DNA of 48,995 nucleotides from Bacillota bacterium (GTDB lineage: Bacteria > Bacillota_I > Bacilli_A > Izemoplasmatales > Hujiaoplasmataceae): assembly GCA_029559915.1 (NCBI GenBank), contig JAKPZU010000203.1, positions 1 through 48,995 on the forward strand, read 5' to 3'. A program made the translations under genes and the position numbers. The notes below the pieces were generated by a model. The model was given only the letters and a program-made list of their open reading frames with translations, was not told where the DNA came from and did not search any database. Below are positions 16,831-26,613 of the stretch, piece after piece. Position 1 is the first letter of the stretch. Every line of letters starts with the position of its first letter.

Positions 16831-19233
16831 CACAGAATTAACATGCCAAATTTTTTCAGCATAATCTTGGATGGAGCGGTCTGAAGAAAAAACTCCACTT
16901 TTTGCAATATTAATCAAGGCCTTTTTAGCCCATTGGTGTTTGTCCTTATACGCTTCATTGGCTAAATGTGCAGCGTGTTTATATGCTTGATAATCTTTCA
17001 AAACAAAATAACGGTCATGATAAACCAAATTATCAAAGATATCCTTGAATTCATAGCGATCAACATCTTCAAAGAACCCGTTGACCAATTGATCAAGCAG
17101 GATTCTGATTTCAGAATCTTTTTCATAAAGTGATTTTGGATTGTATTTGCCGCTATTGTAAGCAGCGTTTACTTCTTCGCTTGTCATGCCGAAAACAAAA
17201 ATATTTTCTTTGCCTACCAATTCCTCGATTTCAACATTCGCTCCGTCCAATGTTCCTAGAGTCAAAGCTCCATTCATCATGAATTTCATGTTTCCCGTTC
17301 CGCTCGCTTCCTTGGAAGCGGTGGAAATCTGTTCGGAAATGTCAGCGGCCGGCATGATGATTTCGGCATACGAAACGTTATAATTTTCTACAAAGACAAC
17401 TTTAAGATATTTATTTGTCTCTGGGTCATTATTGACTTTTTTAGCGATGGTATTGATTAATTTTATGATTTTTTTGGCGAAATAGTAAGTTCCGGCTGCT
17501 TTCGCCCCAAAAATAAAAGTATGAGGAACATAGGTTTCCCTGAATTCAGGTTTTGCTTTCAGCGTATTATAAATGCTCATGATATGGAGAGCGTTCATCA
17601 ATTGACGCTTGTATTCATGTAGTCTCTTGACCTGAATATCAAAAATAGAATCAGGATCAATTTCAATATGTTGTTCATGATAGATTTTTTCAGCCAAGGC
17701 TTTTTTCTTCAAATGTTTGACACGTAGGAACTCTTCTTGGAAATCTCTGTCATCCACAAAATTCATTAGTTTTTCCAATTGTTGAGGATTGTGTTTGAAT
17801 CCGTCACCAATTTTTTTGGTGATTAAAGCCGTCAATTCCTTGTTTGAATGCAATAACCAGCGACGATGGGTAATGCCATTGGTTACATTCTGGAATTTTT
17901 CCGGATAAAGGTCGTAAAACTTCTTCATTTCGATATTCTTGAGAATTTCCGTATGAAGTTTGGCTACTCCGTTTACCGAGAAAGAAGCCACGATGCATAG
18001 ATGAGCCATCTTAACGACTCCGTCATTGATTATCGCCAACTCACGTATCAGTTCTTCTTTACCATAGCCATATTTTTCAAGTAAACCCAGCGTGAAACGA
18101 CGATTGATTTCTTCAATCAATTGATAGATTCTTGGCAGTAAAGGCCTCATGATGTCAACTGACCATTTTTCCAGAGCTTCAGCCAAAATTGTGTGATTGG
18201 TATAAGCAATTGTCTTGGTAACAATTTCCCAAGCTTCGTCCCATTCCATCATTTCTTCATCAATCAAGATTCGCATCAACTCAGGAATAATCAGGGTTGC
18301 ATGGGTATCATTGATGTGCAGGACCACATGGTCAGACAAATTATTAAGTTTTCCAAATTTTTCCTTGTGTTCCTCAGTTATGCTTTTTACACCAGCTGCG
18401 GAAAGGAAATATTGTTGTTTAAGGCGCAACTGCTTTCCTTCATATGTGGTGTCGTCCGGATAAAGGAAACCAGAAATTTTTTGTAATTCGTTTTCGTATT
18501 CGAAAGGAGATTTGTTTTCCGGATATTTTTTTGCTGGTTCAGCATTCCAGAGTCTCAAGTAATTCACAATATTATTGCTGTCACCTACAATTGGAACATC
18601 ATATGGAACCGCACGAATGATTTCTTGCGGATGGTAGGCCATTTTCCCGTTTTCCCAGTTTACATAACCAAAGAAGGGGATATCAACAGATTTTTCCTGT
18701 CTTCTTATCTCCCATACATATCCGTCGTTCAGCCAATTATCTGGACGTTCTTCTTGATAGCCGTTCTTGATTTTTTGACGGAATAAACCGTAGCGATAAC
18801 GAAGGCATTGTCCATACCCCAAAATACCTAATGAAGCCATTGAATCCAAATAGCAAGCTGCCAGTCGTCCTAAACCACCGTTGCCTAATCCTGGATCAGC
18901 TTCATAATCTTCTACTTCGTTCAAATCGAAGCCCATCTCATTGAATCCAGCTTCAGTTACTTCTCTGATGCCCATATTCATTAAGTTATTGGTAATCAGT
19001 CTTCCCATGAGGAATTCCATGGAAAAATAATAAACTTTCTTTTCCCCTGCTTCTTTAGCGATTTTTTCAGTGTTTAGCCAATCTTTAGCTATTTCTTCCT
19101 TTACCAAAATGCCAAGAATGTTGTATCTTTCTCTCACTGTCGAGTCAGAGATTTCTTTATAATAAGTCTTCTTTAGTCTTTCTTTAAAGGCTTTTTGAAA
19201 ACTATCTTTAGTTTTAAAAATACCTAATCTCAT
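16819..19233 (-). CDS. glgP: Glycogen phosphorylase
   Basis: GlgP releases glucose-1-phosphate from the ends of alpha-1,4-glucan using pyridoxal phosphate. The 804-residue protein is near the typical length. It contains the GLGNGGLGRLAACYLDS substrate-loop region, FDIQVKRLHEYKRQLMN, and the cofactor motif EASGTGNMKFMMNGAL, in which the lysine near residue 649 should bind PLP. TGA is used as stop. It lies next to glgDA but has its own extended -10 promoter, so breakdown can be expressed apart from synthesis. Confidence 0.97.
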   Translation of the reverse strand: MRLGIFKTKDSFQKAFKERLKKTYYKEISDSTVRERYNILGILVKEEIAKDWLNTEKIAKEAGEKKVYYFSMEFLMGRLITNNLMNMGIREVTEAGFNEMGFDLNEVEDYEADPGLGNGGLGRLAACYLDSMASLGILGYGQCLRYRYGLFRQKIKNGYQEERPDNWLNDGYVWEIRRQEKSVDIPFFGYVNWENGKMAYHPQEIIRAVPYDVPIVGDSNNIVNYLRLWNAEPAKKYPENKSPFEYENELQKISGFLYPDDTTYEGKQLRLKQQYFLSAAGVKSITEEHKEKFGKLNNLSDHVVLHINDTHATLIIPELMRILIDEEMMEWDEAWEIVTKTIAYTNHTILAEALEKWSVDIMRPLLPRIYQLIEEINRRFTLGLLEKYGYGKEELIRELAIINDGVVKMAHLCIVASFSVNGVAKLHTEILKNIEMKKFYDLYPEKFQNVTNGITHRRWLLHSNKELTALITKKIGDGFKHNPQQLEKLMNFVDDRDFQEEFLRVKHLKKKALAEKIYHEQHIEIDPDSIFDIQVKRLHEYKRQLMNALHIMSIYNTLKAKPEFRETYVPHTFIFGAKAAGTYYFAKKIIKLINTIAKKVNNDPETNKYLKVVFVENYNVSYAEIIMPAADISEQISTASKEASGTGNMKFMMNGALTLGTLDGANVEIEELVGKENIFVFGMTSEEVNAAYNSGKYNPKSLYEKDSEIRILLDQLVNGFFEDVDRYEFKDIFDNLVYHDRYFVLKDYQAYKHAAHLANEAYKDKHQWAKKALINIAKSGVFSSDRSIQDYAEKIWHVNSVTKG

Positions 19234-19247
19234 ATTACCACCTCTAT

Positions 19248-19262
19248 TGCTACATTATACCA
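19248..19262 (-). promoter_or_regulatory. Extended -10 promoter of glgP
   Basis: On the minus strand TGGTATAAT (TATAAT at 19254-19259) lies about 20 bases before the glgP start codon. The -35 region is weak. Confidence 0.55.
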
Positions 19263-19310
19263 TTTATTGAGCTTTACTAAAAATTCGCTCTTTATGGCAA
19301 CGGTTACTTT

Positions 19311-21725
19311 TTATATGATTTGATAGAGTTCAAGATATCTTTTTGCCGAGTCTTGCAAAGAAAACCGTGAATTCATGGCATTGATGATTAATTGGCGCCA
19401 ATCATCAGGATTATTGTTATAAACATTGAAGGCATTATTCATTTGAAACAGTAGGTCTCTGGCGTCATAGTTGAAGAATTTGAAGCCATTTCCTCGTTTG
19501 CTTGAAGCATCGAAGTTATCGACTGTATCATTAAGACCGCCGGTCTGTCTTACAATTGGAATCGTGCCATACCTCAGGGCGATCATTTGCCCAATACCGC
19601 AAGGTTCATATCTGGAAGGCATCAAAAAAGCGTCTGCACCAGCGTAAATGTATTGCGGTTTGGTGGCATCGTATTCAAGATTCAAACTTACACGATCAGG
19701 GAAGCGATTTTTTAAGGTTTTCAATTGTTCCAAATAAATTTCATCACCTGTTCCCAATATAACAAATTCAATCTGTGGGTTTTCCAGAAACTGATGCAGT
19801 GCTGGGATAATGATTTCGAAACCTTTTTGCTCGACAATTCTTGAAACCATACCAACAACAAAATAATCTTGACCAACCGAAACGCCAAGTTTCTTCTGCA
19901 TATCTAGTTTATTTACTTTTTTGGCTGTGAAAACATTGACGAGATTGTATTTCATTGCAATTTCCAGATCGTCACGAGGATTTACTTCTTCTGACAAACC
20001 GTTCAAGATTCCGTAGAAATCCCTGAATCTCTTATTGATGATTTCCACTAGATTCTTGGAGTAATATTCATATCGCAGTTCATCTTTATATGTCTCTGAG
20101 ACAGTGGAAATTTTCGTTGCATAAGTTAAACCGATTTCCAAAAAATTGATTTTATTCAGTCTAGTGTACTGCAACGAATCTTCGATGTTTAATTTTGTCA
20201 GAATATCACGGTCATGAATGCCTTGATATTCAATATTGTGAATTGTCATCAAAGTTTTTATTGGAATATTAGAATTTTTCAGTAACAATGGCAATAATCC
20301 AGTGTGCCAGTCATGAAGATGAAGGATATCCGGAAATTCTTCAATTGCATCCAAAAAATGGATTACTGCAAGATTAAAAAAGGCAAAACGATCACCATCA
20401 TCTTCATAACCATATATTTTTTCTCGATCAAAGAAATCATATGATTCAATAAAATAATAGACTGTGTTTGTGTTCACCAATGTGTACAAATTGACTTTAT
20501 AATTCTTGTTGCCATAATTGATGGAATTTGAAACTTTAAGTTCCAATAAGAGATTATATTTTTCTTTTATCTGCGGGTATAACGGTAAAATTACCTGTGA
20601 TTTTTTACCCAAGTTAGAATATTCTTCCGCTAACGAACCAACTACATCAGCCAGTCCGCCAGTTTTGATATATGGGAAACATTCGCTTGAAACTTGCAAG
20701 ATTGCTAGTTTCTGGTGAGTCGTGACGATTTGCTTCTTTTCGGAAACAAAAATCTCATCTTCTTCGCCCGTGACAACCGACCCCTTTAATACTTTTGTCT
20801 CTTTATCGAGAATGGAAAATTCAACTAAAGCATCGCTTTCGACAATCGACTGATTCATAATGATCGAATCCTTGATTTTAGCACCATATGCAACTTTCAC
20901 TTTACGACCGATGATAGAGTTTTCTACTTCGCCTTCAATCATGGCTCCAGAAGCGATTATTGAGTTCTTTACAATTGCGAAATCTCCATATCTCGATGGT
21001 GCCGACATGGTTTCCTTAGAATAAATCGGACGATTTTCCGGAAAAAGTTGGTTTCTTATTTCCGGCAATAATATCCGCATGTTAGCTTCATACAATTCTT
21101 TGGCTGAGGTGATATTATAAGAAAATGTACTGATGACTATAGTATGTTTTTTTATTGCTGGAGCATAATCAAAGACATCAGAAAGATTTCTGAAAGCAAT
21201 CTGGTCATAATTTTCGATATATTCTAGAAGTAGCTTTTTAGATATAATATAAGTCTTTAATACTTTCCTTACATCAGACAAGATTTCCGATATGTCTGCG
21301 TTTTGATTGAGATGTTCCTGCAAAAAATCATAATAATTGATATTCCAGACCATGTTTGCGGGTGTGATGATTGCATATTCTTGATTGCTGCGATAAAAGT
21401 ATTCCAGATGTTCATACATTCTTTGAAAACTTATTTCGTTCTCAATTGTTAACGATAAATTCTTTGGAGGTAAGATAAAGATACCATCATGTCTGCGACT
21501 TAAATCCCAACGATCGCCGCTACCAATATGGTCGGAAAGCGAACGATAATTTCCATAAGGAAAAATCGCGACATTATTAATGCCTGAGTTTTTGCAATTC
21601 GATAGTGTAAAATCGATGAGACGGTATTTACCGCCAAAAGGAATTGCACCCGGAACGCGATGACGAGTAAGTTTTTCAAAGTTTCCTCTTGATGAGGCAT
21701 CAACAACTACAAAGATATCATTCAT
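19311..21725 (-). CDS. GlgD-GlgA fusion: ADP-glucose pyrophosphorylase-like regulatory domain plus glycogen synthase
   Basis: One 804-residue protein joins two glycogen enzymes. Residues 1 to about 330 are GlgD: the start RHRVPGAIPFGGKYRLIDF and SNCKNSGINNVAIFPYGNYRS match it, and repeated left-handed beta-helix turns (about 250-320) end it. The catalytic GGRGTRL loop of GlgC is missing, as in GlgD. After a linker, residues 339-804 are a full glycogen synthase. KTGGLADVVGSL (K354) binds ADP-glucose, VGMVSRIVEQKG is the GT-B second-domain motif, and YEPCGIGQMIALRYG and RQTGGLNDTV line the donor site. The gene overlaps glgC by 4 bases. No frameshift or stop lies at the joint. Confidence 0.92.
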   Translation of the reverse strand: MNDIFVVVDASSRGNFEKLTRHRVPGAIPFGGKYRLIDFTLSNCKNSGINNVAIFPYGNYRSLSDHIGSGDRWDLSRRHDGIFILPPKNLSLTIENEISFQRMYEHLEYFYRSNQEYAIITPANMVWNINYYDFLQEHLNQNADISEILSDVRKVLKTYIISKKLLLEYIENYDQIAFRNLSDVFDYAPAIKKHTIVISTFSYNITSAKELYEANMRILLPEIRNQLFPENRPIYSKETMSAPSRYGDFAIVKNSIIASGAMIEGEVENSIIGRKVKVAYGAKIKDSIIMNQSIVESDALVEFSILDKETKVLKGSVVTGEEDEIFVSEKKQIVTTHQKLAILQVSSECFPYIKTGGLADVVGSLAEEYSNLGKKSQVILPLYPQIKEKYNLLLELKVSNSINYGNKNYKVNLYTLVNTNTVYYFIESYDFFDREKIYGYEDDGDRFAFFNLAVIHFLDAIEEFPDILHLHDWHTGLLPLLLKNSNIPIKTLMTIHNIEYQGIHDRDILTKLNIEDSLQYTRLNKINFLEIGLTYATKISTVSETYKDELRYEYYSKNLVEIINKRFRDFYGILNGLSEEVNPRDDLEIAMKYNLVNVFTAKKVNKLDMQKKLGVSVGQDYFVVGMVSRIVEQKGFEIIIPALHQFLENPQIEFVILGTGDEIYLEQLKTLKNRFPDRVSLNLEYDATKPQYIYAGADAFLMPSRYEPCGIGQMIALRYGTIPIVRQTGGLNDTVDNFDASSKRGNGFKFFNYDARDLLFQMNNAFNVYNNNPDDWRQLIINAMNSRFSLQDSAKRYLELYQII

Positions 21726-22852
21726 TTTATTTCGCCTACTTCCAGTAGGTTTTCTTGTGTAAGAAGCGTCACTTCTAACCCTTTGAAATAATAGTTGTTT
21801 GGCACAATTACACCTTGATTTATTATAGCTTTTTTTATATAAACATTTTTGCCAATCTTGACGTCAGGCAAAACCACACTGTCTTCAATTATGCTTGAAC
21901 TTTGGACATTGACCCGATAAGCTATGGTGCTATGAATGATATTTCCTTCAATCAAACATCCATCAGCTATAACCGATGATTTTGCTTGTCCACTATTCAA
22001 AATCATATGTGGTGGTAAATTAAGGGATTTAGAAAAAACCGACATCTGTTTCGAAGAATTCAAACCTAAAAAATGCGAATCTTCCAACAAATCCATATTC
22101 GCCTCATAAAGTGATTCAATTGTGCCGACGTCACGCCAATAATCTTCAAATTGATGAATATGAATATTGCGTTCTTTCTTCAAGCAATGGGGGATAATAT
22201 CCTTGCCAAAATCAACCAAATCAGTTTCTGATGAATTGAAAAACAAATCTTCAAGGACGGATAATGAGAAAATATAAATTCCCATTGATGCGAGATTAGA
22301 ACTAGAATTAAGCGGTTTTTCTTGAAAACCGACAACTTTCCCTTTACCATCGCATTCTAGAATGCCAAAGCGTGAGGTTTCTTTATACGGAACTTTAGTC
22401 GCAGCAATTGTCACATCCGCGCTATTCGTTATATGGGTCAAGAGCATCTGGTTGTAATCCATTTTATAGATATGATCACCTGATAGAATCAAAACATATT
22501 CAGGTTGATGGTCCTTGATGAAGCGAAAATACTGTTTGATAGCGTGGGCGGTACCTTTTTGCCATAAGACATCTTCCGCTTGAGAATAAGGAGTTAAAAA
22601 CCTAACTCCGCCATCGATATAGTCGAGATCCCAAGATGCACCGGAACCAATATAATTCATCAGTTCAAAGGGTTCGTATTGCGTAACGATGCCAACTGTT
22701 GAGATGTTACTATTGGAGAGATTGCTCAAAGTAAAATCAATAAGCCGATATTTCGCCCCAAAAGAAACAGCTGGTTTAGCTATCGTTTTGGTAATATCGC
22801 CTAATCTGGTACCTCTGCCGCCAACAAGAATCATGGCTATCATTTTTTTCAT
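21722..22852 (-). CDS. glgC: Glucose-1-phosphate adenylyltransferase, catalytic subunit
   Basis: GlgC makes ADP-glucose from glucose-1-phosphate and ATP, the committed step of bacterial glycogen synthesis. The 376-residue protein has the nucleotide loop LVGGRGTRLGDITK, the KPAVSFGAKYRLIDF segment, the metal-binding LSGDHIYKMDY and the sugar site FQEKP. A beta-helix C-terminal domain (about 280-370) completes it. Its stop overlaps the glgDA start (ATGA), so the catalytic and GlgD-type subunits are translationally coupled and probably form one complex. It starts 7 bases after glgB. Confidence 0.96.
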   Translation of the reverse strand: MKKMIAMILVGGRGTRLGDITKTIAKPAVSFGAKYRLIDFTLSNLSNSNISTVGIVTQYEPFELMNYIGSGASWDLDYIDGGVRFLTPYSQAEDVLWQKGTAHAIKQYFRFIKDHQPEYVLILSGDHIYKMDYNQMLLTHITNSADVTIAATKVPYKETSRFGILECDGKGKVVGFQEKPLNSSSNLASMGIYIFSLSVLEDLFFNSSETDLVDFGKDIIPHCLKKERNIHIHQFEDYWRDVGTIESLYEANMDLLEDSHFLGLNSSKQMSVFSKSLNLPPHMILNSGQAKSSVIADGCLIEGNIIHSTIAYRVNVQSSSIIEDSVVLPDVKIGKNVYIKKAIINQGVIVPNNYYFKGLEVTLLTQENLLEVGEIK

Positions 22853-22859
22853 ATAAATA

Positions 22860-24716
22860 TCACCGATTCTGATATTTGATTATTGATATAGCAAGTGGTG
22901 AAATGTTGATGGAAATCGATTGTTGGAATCCGTGACTGAAGTTATCACTTGTTTCAAGAATCGCTCCATTATAAATATTGGAACCGCCATAAATTTCTTT
23001 GTCGGAATTAAGAATTTCTTCATATTTACCTTTTTCTGGCACGCCAATTTTGTAGTGAGAATATGGATTAGGAGTCATGTTGATGATAACGACACAAAAA
23101 TCGGTTTTGTCTTTGCCAAACCTTAGGAAAGAAAAGATTGATTGGTCATAATTGCTTTGATCAATCCAGCGGAATCCTTCCGGTTTATGATCAAGTTCAT
23201 AAAGACATGAGTGGTGATTATACACTTTGATCAAATCTCTGACGAAGCGATTGGCAGCGCTATGCATTGGATATTCCAACAAGTGCCAATCTAGTTCTGC
23301 TTTATCCTTCCATTCAAGCATCTGGGCAAATTCGCCGCCCATGAAAAGCAATTTTTTACCTGGATGAGTGAATTGAAGCCCCATAAGTAAGCGATAGTTG
23401 GCAAATTTTTGCCAATAATCGCCTGGCATCTTGTCAACCAAAGATTTTTTGCCATGAACAACTTCATCATGAGAAAGCGGTAAAATGAAATGTTCTGAAT
23501 AAGCATAAACCATGCTGAATGTAATGAGGTCATGATGATATTTGCGGTAAATTGGGTCTTTGGCAAAGTATCTTAAAGTATCATTCATCCAACCCATGTT
23601 CCATTTGTAATCGAAGCCAACACCACCGTCTAAAACACTTTTGGTTAGATTAGGGTAAGTGGTAGAATCTTCTGCGAACATCAAAACGGAATGGTCTTTT
23701 TCTTTAATGGCATAATTGAGGTTCTTCAAAAACTCGATTGCACCATGATTAGTTCCGACATGCATATTTCCAAGATAATAGACGATGTTGGAGACGGCGT
23801 CGATTCTGAAACCGTCAACGTGAAAATAGTCCAGCCAGAAATAAGCATTAGAAATCAAAAAGCTTTTGACGATGCCTTTGCCCAAATCAAGATTAATTGT
23901 ACCCCAGACGACATTTTCCCTAATATTATAATCTACATATTCATATAGTGGCTCCCCGTCAAACATATAGAGACCATGAGCATCTTTGCATGTATGTCCA
24001 GGTACCCAGTCCATGATGACACCAATGCCATGTTCATGGCATTTGTCAATCAAATACATTAAATCTTTAGGAACGCCAAATCTTGAAGTGGCACTATAAT
24101 AACCAGTACCTTGATAACCCCAGCTTTCATCCAAAGGATGTTCCACTATCGGCATGATTTCGATATGGGAAAATCCGTGTTCTAAAACATAAGGTATCAA
24201 TAAATCTACCAGTTCATTGTATTTATTAAAACTGCCATCCGGTTTTGTCATCCAACTGCCTAGATGCACTTCATAAACCGATAATTTTTCTTCCAGATGA
24301 TTTCTATTTTTTCTTTTTTCAAGGTATGATTGATCGTGCCAAACATATCCTTCAATATCATAAACTTTTGAAGATGTTTCCGGCCGATTATCAGAAAAAT
24401 AAGCATATGGATCAGCTTTGAAAATGGTTTGCCCATAGGAAGTCACGATGCAATATTTATATCTTGTCCATTCTCCTAAACCAGGAACATAGAGATGATA
24501 AACGCCAAAGTTATCTTCTTTTTTCATCACATGCGTTCTTGAATCCCAGTTGTTGAAATCACCAACGACTGAGACAATTTTGGCATGAGGTGCGTAGACA
24601 CGAAAATCAACGCCTAATACTTCGTTTTTTTCGTTTTTTACTAGATGTGAACCAAAAATTTTGTAAGCTTCCTTCAATTTACCTTCATTAAAAAGATATA
24701 AATCCAATTCATTCAT
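22860..24716 (-). CDS. glgB: 1,4-alpha-glucan branching enzyme
   Basis: GlgB (GH13) cuts alpha-1,4 chains and rejoins them as alpha-1,6 branches. The 618-residue protein has an N-terminal CBM48 domain (about 30-115, VVGDFNNWDS), the barrel with YEVHLGSW, the nucleophile in DGFRIDAVSN, the acid in MFAEDST and the third aspartate in LPLSHDEVVHGKKS. A C-terminal beta domain follows. The stop codon is TGA. It overlaps recX by 8 bases and precedes glgC by 7, with no promoter between. Confidence 0.97.
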   Translation of the reverse strand: MNELDLYLFNEGKLKEAYKIFGSHLVKNEKNEVLGVDFRVYAPHAKIVSVVGDFNNWDSRTHVMKKEDNFGVYHLYVPGLGEWTRYKYCIVTSYGQTIFKADPYAYFSDNRPETSSKVYDIEGYVWHDQSYLEKRKNRNHLEEKLSVYEVHLGSWMTKPDGSFNKYNELVDLLIPYVLEHGFSHIEIMPIVEHPLDESWGYQGTGYYSATSRFGVPKDLMYLIDKCHEHGIGVIMDWVPGHTCKDAHGLYMFDGEPLYEYVDYNIRENVVWGTINLDLGKGIVKSFLISNAYFWLDYFHVDGFRIDAVSNIVYYLGNMHVGTNHGAIEFLKNLNYAIKEKDHSVLMFAEDSTTYPNLTKSVLDGGVGFDYKWNMGWMNDTLRYFAKDPIYRKYHHDLITFSMVYAYSEHFILPLSHDEVVHGKKSLVDKMPGDYWQKFANYRLLMGLQFTHPGKKLLFMGGEFAQMLEWKDKAELDWHLLEYPMHSAANRFVRDLIKVYNHHSCLYELDHKPEGFRWIDQSNYDQSIFSFLRFGKDKTDFCVVIINMTPNPYSHYKIGVPEKGKYEEILNSDKEIYGGSNIYNGAILETSDNFSHGFQQSISINISPLAISIIKYQNR

Positions 24717-25512
24717 CGCTCAGTTGGCTCCCTTCAAGGTATTTTTTTATTAAATCGTAACGATAACCTTTAGCAAGTAATTTGGTGATTAAAAACTGAT
24801 TTAATGATTGTTTTTGATCTTTCTTTTGATATTTATCCAACAGGTGAGATGCTTCTTTACTTAACAGATTCAACTCATTGGTTTTCGAAATGGCCTCGGA
24901 TTGAAAATTTCCGATTAATGGTGAGATATCTTCATACTCAAAGCCTTTACCCATGCAAAAATCAATCAAGGATTTTTGAGTTTTATAAAATGGTTTGTTT
25001 TGTAGGGACTTGACTTTTTTTTCAAGCCAAAAATTGATGTTTTCCTGTAACTGGACTTCATTATATATAGTTAATGATTCATTTATCAACTCAATTTTTA
25101 TGCCTTTCAATCTTAATTCTTCACGGATTTTCCTTGGGCCGAACCGCTTGAAAAAAACAGCTTCATGAACGAAATTCTTAGTATATGAATCATCATCGAG
25201 AAGTTTCATTTTTTCCAGTTTAGTCAAATAATAACCGTATTCTTCCACTTGCAGCTTATCGAGATATGCAAATATTTCTTTTTTTGTTCGCGGTTTGAAA
25301 AGGGCGAATTTAAGTACTTTTTGATAATAAGAATCTCTATTGATGGCTTTTTCTATGATTTTGAATTGATTTTCTTCGATAACTTTTCCTTGCAATAAAC
25401 GGTATTCGACAAGCAAGTCTTCTGAGACATTGAACGTTGTTTCTTGATCATTATTTTCGATGGTCAATTGATAGTTTTTTCCTTTTTTGACCAAATTCTT
25501 TACCCTATACAT
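24709..25512 (-). CDS. recX: Regulatory protein RecX
   Basis: RecX modulates RecA filaments during recombination. The 267-residue, highly charged protein has the three-helix repeat arrangement of the family. Examples are KFALFKPRTKKEIFAYL (first repeat), LDDDSYTKNFVHE and FGPRKIREELRLKGI (second repeat), and a C-terminal FLITKLLAKGYRYDLIKKYL (third repeat). It overlaps prfB by 8 bases and glgB by 8 bases, so it is embedded in a tightly packed operon. Confidence 0.9.
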   Translation of the reverse strand: MYRVKNLVKKGKNYQLTIENNDQETTFNVSEDLLVEYRLLQGKVIEENQFKIIEKAINRDSYYQKVLKFALFKPRTKKEIFAYLDKLQVEEYGYYLTKLEKMKLLDDDSYTKNFVHEAVFFKRFGPRKIREELRLKGIKIELINESLTIYNEVQLQENINFWLEKKVKSLQNKPFYKTQKSLIDFCMGKGFEYEDISPLIGNFQSEAISKTNELNLLSKEASHLLDKYQKKDQKQSLNQFLITKLLAKGYRYDLIKKYLEGSQLSDE

Positions 25513-26605
25513 CTCGTTTGCTCTTGACTAGGTATGCCAATATGAATGGATCTAAGTCTCCATCCAGTACTCTATCTCCATTTCCGGTTTCAAAGTTGGT
25601 ACGATGATCCTTGACCATGGTGTAAGGATGGAAAACATAAGAACGAATTTGTGAGCCAAAAGCATTGGCTTTATATTCATTGAATGATTCGAGATAATCA
25701 TGCTTCTTTTCTAGTTCCAAATTATATAGTTTACCTTTTAAGACTCTTAAGGCGATTTCGCGATTTTGAATCTGAGATCTTTCATTTTGACAAGAAACGA
25801 CAATTCCTGTCGGGATATGCGTTATTCTAACTGCAGAGTCAGTTGTATTAACTCCTTGACCGCCTTTACCGCTGGAGCGGAAGGTATCGATTCTTAAGTC
25901 TTCTTCATTTATATCTATCTGGATGGATTCATCAATTTCCGGAATGACGGTCACCGAGGCAAAAGAGGTGTGACGTCGGCTTGAAGAGTCAAATGGTGAG
26001 ATTCTAACCAAACGATGTACACCTGACTCAGCTTTCAAATAACCGTAAGCATAAGGTCCGGTAATTAGAACTGTAGCGGATTTTAGACCGGCTTCATCAC
26101 CATCGATATAATCCAAGATTTTCGTCTTGAAATCTTTTCTATCGGCATATCTTAGGTACATCCTAAATAGCATCTGTGCCCAATCTTGAGATTCGGTGCC
26201 ACCGGCTCCGGGATGAAATTCGATAATTGCATTAAATTTATCATACTCTTCATTCAAAAGAATGTTTAAAGTCAATTCTTCATTAATTTGATAAAACTCC
26301 TTAATCAATGCTTTTGTTTCAGGTTCATTGATTATTTCCCCCTCTTCTGCCAAGGTGACGGTCAAATCGATAGTTTCATAAATATCTTTGACGCGATTGA
26401 ATTTGTCAATCAGTTCATTCTCGCCATTCATCTCTTGAATGATACCTTGGGCTTTGTTGGGGTCAAGCCAAAAATCTGAAGACAAAGTTAATTGTTCCAG
26501 TGATTTGACACGATTTTTCTTTTTGGAAATATCGATATTGTTGTTGAGTTTTTTGAATTCATTCGTTAGCTCATAGAATTCTTTTTTTAATTCGTCAAGA
26601 AGCAT
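25505..26605 (-). CDS. prfB: Peptide chain release factor 2
   Basis: RF2 ends translation at UGA and UAA. The 366-residue protein has the stop-recognition tripeptide SPF (RISPFDSSSRR) and the catalytic loop SGKGGQGVNTTDSAV. The reading frame is open throughout: there is no in-frame UGA or CTTTGA shift site near codon 25, so the programmed frameshift autoregulation known from many bacteria is absent. Its presence agrees with the many UGA-terminated genes here. The ribosome binding site is TAGGAG and it follows secA by 8 bases. Confidence 0.97.
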   Translation of the reverse strand: MLLDELKKEFYELTNEFKKLNNNIDISKKKNRVKSLEQLTLSSDFWLDPNKAQGIIQEMNGENELIDKFNRVKDIYETIDLTVTLAEEGEIINEPETKALIKEFYQINEELTLNILLNEEYDKFNAIIEFHPGAGGTESQDWAQMLFRMYLRYADRKDFKTKILDYIDGDEAGLKSATVLITGPYAYGYLKAESGVHRLVRISPFDSSSRRHTSFASVTVIPEIDESIQIDINEEDLRIDTFRSSGKGGQGVNTTDSAVRITHIPTGIVVSCQNERSQIQNREIALRVLKGKLYNLELEKKHDYLESFNEYKANAFGSQIRSYVFHPYTMVKDHRTNFETGNGDRVLDGDLDPFILAYLVKSKRDV

Positions 26606-26613
26606 TTTTTCTC

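Noticed and set aside
25505-26605. Programmed frameshift in prfB
   Set aside because: The reading frame is open from start to stop, with no in-frame UGA near codon 25.
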